In this document: in pieces, positions 56,790 to 64,000 of the stretch
Numbering within the stretch: position 1 is the first letter of the stretch
How the letters are laid out: each line of letters opens with the position of its first letter
Assembly: GCA_950097015.1 (NCBI GenBank)
Contig: CATNEN010000039.1
Span: forward strand, 16,400,501 to 16,464,500
From: Macrostomum hystrix
Lineage: Eukaryota; Platyhelminthes; Macrostomidae
Direction: 5' to 3'
Length of the DNA: 64,000 nt
Made by a program: the position numbers and the translations under genes
The notes under the pieces: generated by a model
Told to the model about the DNA's origin: nothing
Databases searched by the model: none
Seen by the model: the letters and a program-made list of their open reading frames with translations, nothing else

Positions 56790-57079
56790 TTGCGGAACGG
56801 CACCCCGGCGGTCGCCGCTCCATTGAAGTTTCCCGACTTCTGAGAGCAGAATCTTTGAACGTGGCCCGGCTTACCGCACCTCCAACACGTCACGACTCCA
56901 CGTCTGTCGCCGCTTCCACGACGATCTTGATCTTTCGACTCCAGACGGCTGAGCTTGTTCGACAGCTCCTGCAGAGACCGCTGAATTCCAACAGCAAAGG
57001 CCTCGGGAGCCTCAGCAGCCAGTGCAGTGGCGGCGCCTCCTTGAGACTGCACTGATTCGACGAACTTCGCTGTTTCCAC
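56786..57079 (-). pseudogene. gag: Gypsy gag nucleocapsid end
   Basis: 97 codons with a CCHC zinc knuckle (CWRCGKPGHVQRFC, Cx2Cx4Hx4C), ending AAGTGA where pol begins in the -1 frame. The capsid region is missing: similarity stops near 57100, so the element is 5'-truncated. Confidence 0.85.
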
Positions 57080-57109
57080 CGTCTCAGTGAACGTCGCTTT
57101 CGGCTCTTA

Positions 57110-58400
57110 CATGGATCTTACACATCCATGGAGACATAAAGCCGTACTCACATTGGCACATGGTTAGTCACTCATTTGGTTTTGACCACAGACAGGGACA
57201 TTGATGGACGCATGATTTTGAAGCTGAGAAGAGAAGAGAGCAGAAGAGCCAAGCTGAGCTTTCATACACGCTAAATTGCTGTCTGTGGTAAAAGCTTAAC
57301 TATAATGATTGACGAAACAAGACACGAGTATAGTTTTCTCATGTCTATGGCCCAGCCCGACAGCTGGCAGAGGATGGGCAGTTCTACCATAGATTCCGTG
57401 GTTTCTACACAGTGGTCTTGCCCGCAAAATCAAGTAAGAATAAACTATTTAATCACCTATGAAAATCAATGAAAACAAGAGTTAAGTGTTAGATATAATA
57501 GTCAAATACTTAGATATAATACACAGCTCGCCCGGGCAAGAGTGATAAATGTTTATTGCCCTGTTCGGCTCGCGCTCGATTGTATACTGCATGTATTTCT
57601 AGCCATGCAGACTGTACGTATAAAGTACACTGCAAGTATAGCTAAATTTCTGAGTTCTGAGTTACAACTATTTTATAACTCACTCAACGGTTTAATATAT
57701 TATTCAGCAGAACACTAAGCCTGGGTGACTAATGTATATGCCATGAAAAAATGCACTGATTAGGACCATGCACGCACATTTCAGCAGTCCGACCTCCAAT
57801 TCAAGAGTGCGCGAGACCCTATATGCTACGTTTCCATTGCAGTTCCTTGTTCCTCCAATAAAACCAATTGGAAGAATAAAGCCAATAAAACCCGTACACA
57901 GCTTGCGTTAGAAAAAATACCAATTTTCCGTAGATTGTATTGGTACAATATAAAGACGAGAAAATGCGTCATTTCCTAATTCATTGCACCAGAAAGGACT
58001 AAGCTATAAAGCGAAATTGTTGGATCGAGTTTGTTTGATAGGGAAATGAAGCCGACAGGTCAATCTCATGTTTTCATGTGAAGGTAGACACGACTCACGT
58101 AAGTTCAAAATACTTCAACAGATCAACACAGAGCCATAAAAACTTGTTTTTTATTTATGGACATTAAAAATATTGTAAAAATTGTGTGTTCCAGGCAGCG
58201 TCAGATTTCGAATGGCAGTGTGGACAAGCCTTTAGGATATTGTATGTAAATTCACAAAACTAATGCGCTCTACTGATGACGTTGTTGATCACGGCATTTC
58301 TCGATTATTAAGTTGACTTGATCAATTTTGTGTTTATTATAAAGGGAAGTTGGAATATTTTTGTAAAATATCTGGACATCTCAAGTATTAGGTCTTGAAT
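57110..58400. other. Spacer, no recognised gene
   Basis: AT-rich sequence right of the Gypsy element. I see no coding, RNA or repeat signal. Confidence 0.45.
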
Positions 58401-59046
58401 TTGAAATGGTTAGGGAGTTTTGCAAGCCACTGACCTGCCCTCGTGAAAGGTGGGAGCTTGGAGATGGCGATAGAGTCGAATGGCTATCTGCCTGGCTACT
58501 CGCGAGACGCCGCGGAGAGAGGGTGAGGAGGAAAGAGGAGACGAGGAGGTTCGATGGATGCAAGGAGTGGTCCTATTGGCCTCAGGCTGGCCAGTCCCAC
58601 TCGTCCCATAGGCCACAGGCATGACTGCCGTGCCTACCCCAAGCTGTGCTCGAAACCGGCGAAAAGTCTAACGGGGGCGTCGGATTATCCGGAATCGGAC
58701 AAGACAGGGCCTGGGTAGCCTACTGTCATCAGTAGTGCGGTGCGCAACTGACTCCTAGCTTTGGTAGCGGTGGTCGAACTGGTCTAGGCTCTTGCCACAG
58801 AACTGTGGAAAGGCTATTGGCAAAGCGGATAGATGATCTAGGGTAGCGCCACCACCCAATGCGCCTACGTTGCCACCGCAGGCATTTGGGAACTTGGGTC
58901 CCCGGAGTACACAGATCCTAGGTTATCACGCAGATCTAGACAAGCCGAAAAATAGGGCATTCTGCAACTTCCGTTTTAGACTGGGGTGAGAGCCCCAGAA
59001 TGGATCGAGACACGCCTCAAAGGGGATTCCTGAATTCGCGCTACAC
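58400..59046. other. GC-richer segment left of the inverted repeat
   Basis: Overlapping 60-72-codon ORFs on both strands at 58406-58624, none recognised. Composition matches the adjoining inverted-repeat arm, so it is probably part of the same element. Confidence 0.4.
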
Positions 59047-59522
59047 AGGGGTCTAGAAAGGTGGTACTAAGAACTTGAATGAGAATCCATAGCCGGAATC
59101 CTACTCATAGCACATCAGACACATTCCATACATTAGACTGCAGCCTACGCATTAAGTAACTAACAAATCTGAATCTGTGTGAGTTGAGGAGATCAGAGGC
59201 TGGAGAGATTAAGCAGAACAACTGGCTGAGTGATTATGCAAGCGAAAGATTATTAGATCATCACTCTCGCTCCCGTGGCCACAGTTGCGAGAGGGGGATG
59301 GGGGAAAACTCCATTGGAAAGGGAGTTCGACACGTACACTTGTGAGCCCGCCCAAGAGGGAGAAGGAAAGCCGGCCACGGATTCCCCCCAACTCCCTGGA
59401 AAGAAATGCACATGCTACCTCCGCATCTGCTAGCGAATCCCTAGCTCCTTATTACTCTCGTGCGCGCTTACAGTTGTCTTCCTGCCGCAGCCTTCATCTC
59501 GGCATCACCAGAGCCCACCCCC
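59047..59522. repeat. Left arm of a 476-bp inverted repeat
   Basis: Reverse complement of 63525-64000 (59047 pairs with 64000). Landmarks are AGGGGTCTAGAAAGGTGGTA at the outer end and CAGAGCCCACCCCC at the inner end. The copies differ at many single sites. The 126-codon ORF crossing it is not convincing. Confidence 0.88.
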
Positions 59523-59608
59523 CAAGGGGGCTTAGTGTGCCAGTATCCATCCAATATACTAAAATTCAAAACTATATTTCTATCTATATATCTCGTATAT
59601 ATATAGGA

Positions 59609-59862
59609 ACCTTGGCTAAATCATGGCAAAACCCGAGTTTCAATCATGGCTTATCTAGAGTTTGAATCATGGCGAAACCCGAGTTTAAATCATCGCAAAC
59701 CCGAGTTTCAATCATGGCTAACCCATATTTGAATCATGGCTAAACCAGAGTTTGAATCATGGCAAAACCCGAGTTTCAATCATGGCAAAACCAGAGTGTG
59801 AATCATGGCAAATCCCGAGTTTGAATCATGGCTAAACCCGAGTTTCAATCATGGCTAAATCA
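59609..59862. repeat. 23-bp minisatellite, inverted (copy C)
   Basis: About 11 imperfect units of the AATCATGGCTAAACCCGAGT type, the reverse complement of the arrays at 8900, 20213 and 32765. Confidence 0.88.
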
Positions 59863-59992
59863 TTGTCAACTGGTGGATCATTGTCAACTGGGGGATCATT
59901 GTCAACTAAGGGATCATTGTCAACTGGGGGAGCATTGTCAACTGGGGGTTCATGGTCAACTGGGGATCATTGTCAACTGGGGGATCATTATA
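59863..59992. repeat. 18-bp minisatellite, inverted (copy C)
   Basis: About seven units of GTCAACTGGGGGATCATT type. The order 23-bp, 18-bp, flank, Ly6 mirrors the plus-strand modules. Confidence 0.9.
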
Positions 59993-60587
59993 GCTTTAAA
60001 AAACTGGAAATACAGCTGCTAAAAAGTATGTACTAGAGGAATTAAAAACTTTTCTGCTCCCTGAATAGGGGCAAAACTTGCTAGTGAAATTTACTAAAAC
60101 CAAAAATGATTTTTCATTCTATTTTATTGTTATACTCTGTGCAACTAAAAAATAGCTCAATTAAAGTTAAAACGCATGCAGAAAACATTAGTTGCGCCGC
60201 AACAACGGGATGGTTTGCGTAAAAAATCGTCGATTAGCTATTGTGTCTGGCTTTGTGCATTTGAATAATCTGTTAGTGTTAGAAATATTAGAGTGTAGCA
60301 AAGCTGAAGGAGTCTATTAAGTTAAACATTAAATAGGCAGCGAGTTTTTCAAGACCTCATTAATTTTCTAGCGACACAAGTGAAATTAGCTGACATAGAA
60401 AAAAACGGCAAGCCAATAAGAGAGATTTTGCAGAATGGTCGCAGAATCAGCTTAGATGAGACTAATCACTAATAACTGGGATACAATCAGTGGTCAGACC
60501 TCTGTTTTTTAAGTAAGCCGACTTAAATTTAAATTTTATTGAAACTTAAATTTCATTTTTCATATTCTATTATGTGATTCTCCATCT

Positions 60588-60925
60588 CACCTTATGAGTC
60601 TTTGATTTGAGTGTTCTCAATCTCACCTGATCAGTCTTTGATTTGAGTGTTCTCAATCTCACCTGATCAGTCTTTGATTTGAGTGTTCTCAATCTCACCT
60701 GATCAGTCTTTGATTTGAGTGTTCTCAATCTCACCTGATCAGTCTTTGATTTGAGTGTTCTCAATCTCACCTGATCAGTCTTTGATTTGAGTGTTCTCAA
60801 TCTCACCTGATCAGTCTTTGATCTGAGTGTTCTTAATCTCACCTGATCAGTCTTTGATCTGAGTGTTCTCAATCTCACCTGATCAGTCTTTGATCTGAGT
60901 GTTCTTAATCTCACCTGAGCAATCT
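60588..60925. repeat. 36-bp minisatellite, inverted (copy C)
   Basis: About nine units; three more than in A1, which accounts for the 828 against 720 bp spacing between the two GATTGTATCCCA 12-mers. Confidence 0.92.
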
Positions 60926-61160
60926 CAGATTAGTGTTCTCATATATATATAAAAATAATTCGGAACAGATATATATGTATATTTTGTCATAAAATATGAC
61001 AAGCCTGGCATGCTTGGGATTTGCAACGGAAATCGGTCAGTTTTTGTTATTGAGAGGAGACTTTTAGCGCCTTGATTTTTCAGCACATTTTCAGGCAGAG
61101 CTTTCAGTGCATTCAGTACACAAAACATGAAAATAAGATTCAAAAGAAAAGATATAAAAA

Positions 61161-62005
61161 TCAACAACAAAACCAAATAAACTGTGCAAGCAGCATCGTT
61201 AGCAGCGTCGTGCAGCCGAGCACTACGGATACGAACAGCAAATTTTGGTGCGAAGCATCCACAGCAGTCGGGGTTGTAGTCGGGGTTGCAGGCGGAGTGT
61301 ACAATGGGATACAATCTGATTTTTCCGCGTTTGGTTTGCATTCGTAGCGTTCATGCTTAGAAAGTTCTTTTACATAAGTCATTAAAGATTCAAGCGATTT
61401 TTCACAGCCGATGACGGTTTTATAATGCCATTGAGGTACAGACCTTTTAGCAACCATTTTAAAGCACTTTTCTGATGGAGGGCAAAAAATTTCATAGGGA
61501 CCTTTCACTTCTTCGCGTTGAGGCTCATTGTCATTCGGCAGCAATTTATAGTAGTCAAGGCATGGTACCAGATCACGTTCTAGATCATTGGTCAAGTTAA
61601 ATACACTCGCTTTATTGCATTTATCACCCGTGCAGTCTTTGCAATATTTTGTAGCAGGACAGGCGCCGCAACCATATTTCAGTCCCTAAAAAAGTTTCCG
61701 TATAGGGCAAAATTTATAGGGCAAACTGTTGCTTTATGATTTTGAATTGATATGCAAATTAAATTAGTTTAATTCATTTGGTCGCTCACCACTTCGTCAG
61801 TATTGGCAGTTGAACCTTCAGGTTGATAATCCACGTAACACTTGGTGTCTTTGGCAGGAGTACAATCTGTAGCAGTATCGTCATTCTTATATACAGAAAA
61901 TTTTACTCTTCTATTTTTCGACGAGATACATTTAATACAATCAGCCAGCTGGATGCCTCCAAGTGCAAGAAACACGCAAACAATAACCAGCTTCATAGTC
62001 GTCAT
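61161..62005 (-). CDS. Ly6/uPAR-like protein, long form, inverted copy C
   Basis: Exon 1 62005-61790 and exon 2 61685-61161 on the minus strand, phase 0, donor GTG|GTGAGC and acceptor TTTTTTAG|GGACTG; 246 residues. Signal peptide (MTTMKLVIVCVFLALGGIQL), cysteine pattern as in A1 (CIKC ... YCKDC-type CKDCTGDKCN ... FCPPSEKC ... VIGC ... YEC ... DC). It has the same Thr/Pro spacer and hydrophobic tail, consistent with GPI anchoring. It is the most divergent copy in the cysteine modules (for example EPQREEVKG, YVKELSKH), while signal peptide and tail are almost unchanged. 5' module to about 62330. Confidence 0.78.
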
Positions 62006-62339
62006 GATTGCCAGCTTCGATTCCGAATAGCCCAGTTAGATTTGGTCGATTAGCTGGCAGGTGGCAGTTGAATTGCTGATCAGGTTTGCAACGGCTGAGT
62101 AGAATCGGCCAGAATGCTTAGTCGAGTGTTGTCAGTTGTTGGATTTGATTCTTCGTTTCGGGCCGCTGCCCCTTCAATATGCTGCAGAAAGTACAGGTCC
62201 GAGCCGGCTCGGTCTATGGCAGCGCTGGCTGACACAGGGTGCCCGCCTTTTGTCTATGGCAAATTTCAGCTCTACTTTGCTTTTTTCATGCACGACTTTT
62301 CTGAGATGAACTTTTGTGTTGTACTATTGATGTGGAGTG

Positions 62340-63524
62340 TGCTACGGCAATAGAGTGGGAATGTGATCCAGCAGAATTTTTCAAATTTTAAGCAGTTAAT
62401 AATCGCGACCCATCTAGCAGCTGGCCGCAAAGCAAGATCATTAATCTTAAAGCCGGGTTTGGGGCGGCGGTGAATTAAGTAGCCGTCGAATCCCCTCTCC
62501 CTGGATCTGTTCTAGCCCCCTGTAGGAATGACTGATCGCGGGCCATAACTTTATTGCATGAGCTAGTTTAGGTCATAATTCCCCTCCAAACCGCGATCAT
62601 ATATTGGGAATCACTCGGGCATTATGAGTGATCATTAATTCTTCATGTCCCCACTTCTTTACAGTATTCGAGCCCAGCTCGACTTTATGACCTCCTCTCT
62701 TAGATACATGTAAATGTCACTGTAGGCAGGTCGGCGCCTGCGCTTCCCATTGTCCTGGCGGAGTAACAATTATTGGCCGACTGCCGGCGGCTGCTCGTAA
62801 AGGAGCATCTGTCGTTTCTCGCCGCCGGTTCATTGGGTAATCGGGGTGGCCATCGCAGCTTCGATTCCTAGATGACAGGCTGGCGCGGATGTGGGTTATT
62901 TTGATGAATGTCGAGGTTGGCGTGCTGCAGGACTATTTAAGCAAGCGCGCTGCGCCGCTCCCAGTCACCCGCCGACCTCGGCCCAGAGACCTAACCGGCT
63001 TGCGGACCCGTCTTCCCCGTCGGGCCTTCCGGACTTATCTCCCCGACTTAGGGCTTAGACCCCAGAGCTTTAAGCTCATCTAGCGCTCACAGGCTCATTG
63101 CCTGTCTATAAGCTCCTAATAGTACAAGCCATCTCTTTAGGTGAGCTCTCGAATTGAGCCACTGAGCTCCACCGGTGTGTTGGCCCCTGCCAGCTCACAC
63201 TTAGCCTTCCCCTCCTCTGTCCTTGCTGATCTTGCCCTGCCCCTCCCTCGAGAACTACAGAACTGCAGCACGCGATCGGCTTTCAGATAAGTAACCCGCG
63301 TAGCGGTCGTTTAATTGTTGCTCCTAAGGGATTATTCTGCTAGTTAGGCGGCACAATAGCGGGAACGGGCATTGGGGACTTTTAGCCTAATAAACTTTCA
63401 GCACTAGCCATTTAATTATACGTTAGGCCAAATTTTAATTACAACTTAAATCCTTTCACCTAGTGTTTGCCTCTATGTATATTTTCTCTACCAGACAGCC
63501 CTCAGCTATGAGTGGCTAATCTCC
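62340..63524. other. GC-rich segment with promoter-like signals
   Basis: TATTTAAG at 62934-62941 in a GC-rich setting and AATAAA at 63389-63394 could be the TATA box and polyadenylation site of an LTR or small transcript, but no terminal TG...CA pair is convincing. No ORF recognised. Confidence 0.3.
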
Positions 63525-64000
63525 TAGGGGGTGGGCTCTGGTGAGGCCGAGATGAAGGCTGCGGCAGGAAGGCAACTGTAAGCGCGCATGAGAGCAATAA
63601 GGAGCTAGGGATTCGCGGGCAGATGCGGAGCGTAGCATGTGCATCTCTGCCGGGGTGTGGGGGATTCCTTGGCGGGTTTTCCTCTCTTCCTGGCGGGTCA
63701 AAGGGTACGTGTCAAACTCCCTTGCCAATGGAGTTCCCCTTCTTTTCCCCCTCCTCTCGCAACTGCGGCCACGGGAGCGAGAGTGATGACCTAATAATCT
63801 TTCGCTTGCATAATCACTCAGCCAGTTGTTCTGCTTAATCTCTCCAGCCTCTGATCTCCTCAACTCACACAGATTCGGATTTGTTGGTCACTTAATGTGT
63901 AGGCTGCAGTCTAATGTATAGAATGTGTCTGATGTCTTATGAGTAGGATTCCGGCTATGGATTCTCATTCAAGTTCTTAGTACCACCTTTCTAGACCCCT
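63525..64000. repeat. Right arm of the 476-bp inverted repeat
   Basis: Reverse complement of 59047-59522. It runs off the window edge, so the true arm length is unknown. Confidence 0.88.

Noticed and set aside
62700-63480. Full LTR around TATTTAAG and AATAAA
   Set aside because: No convincing TG...CA borders, primer-binding site or neighbouring gag; kept only as a promoter-like segment.
1-64000. tRNA, rRNA, snRNA or spliced-leader genes
   Set aside because: No A/B-box clover, rRNA core or known leader sequence was recognised on reading either strand; a covariance-model scan would be decisive.

Overview
The window is animal nuclear DNA. Genes are split by GT-AG introns (103 bp and about 5 kb), the sequence is full of LTR and non-LTR retroelement wreckage, and long minisatellites are common. 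Two metazoan protein families recur: inhibitor-of-apoptosis proteins (IAP; BIR, UBA-like and RING modules) and secreted or GPI-type Ly6/uPAR-like (three-finger) proteins. An invertebrate, perhaps a flatworm such as Macrostomum or another lophotrochozoan, fits best, but this is inference from repeat and family content only. No rRNA, tRNA, spliced-leader or snRNA gene was recognised.

Layout. Two large direct repeats fill the first 45 kb: unit A (1-23254, left end outside the window) and unit B (24708-44838). Each holds, in order, a 40-bp minisatellite, a broken intronless IAP gene, an antisense Ly6 exon-1 fragment, a non-LTR retrotransposon fragment, a two-exon Ly6 gene, 18-bp and 23-bp minisatellites, a Ty3/Gypsy gag fragment, a string of other minisatellites, a CACTA-like transposase remnant, a second LINE fragment, a second gag fragment and an IAP-like BIR gene. 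The units look nearly identical base for base. They differ by minisatellite copy number, by a Ly6 conversion-like patch, and by a block found only in A (BIR fragment, second Ly6 gene, 5'-truncated Gypsy element with its 3' LTR). Between the units (23255-24707) lie retroelement remnants. The doubling could be real or could be two haplotypes assembled in tandem.

Right of unit B is a complete-looking IAP gene (45079-51086). It has a BIR+UBA-like exon and a RING exon separated by a 4961-bp intron that hosts an antisense, intact Tc1/IS630-type transposase ORF and a Gypsy remnant. Then come an orphan copy of the Ly6 3' flank, a nearly full-length but mutated Gypsy element on the minus strand (52615 to about 57100), and a final block (59047-64000). 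In that block a fourth Ly6 gene lies inverted between two 476-bp inverted repeats.

The host genes therefore form a small, rapidly rearranging cluster of IAP and Ly6 paralogues embedded in mobile DNA and variable-number tandem repeats. IAPs are ubiquitin-ligase-type regulators of cell death and immune signalling; Ly6/uPAR proteins are cell-surface or secreted disulphide-rich ligands and receptors. No functional link between the two is shown by the sequence beyond co-location and co-duplication.
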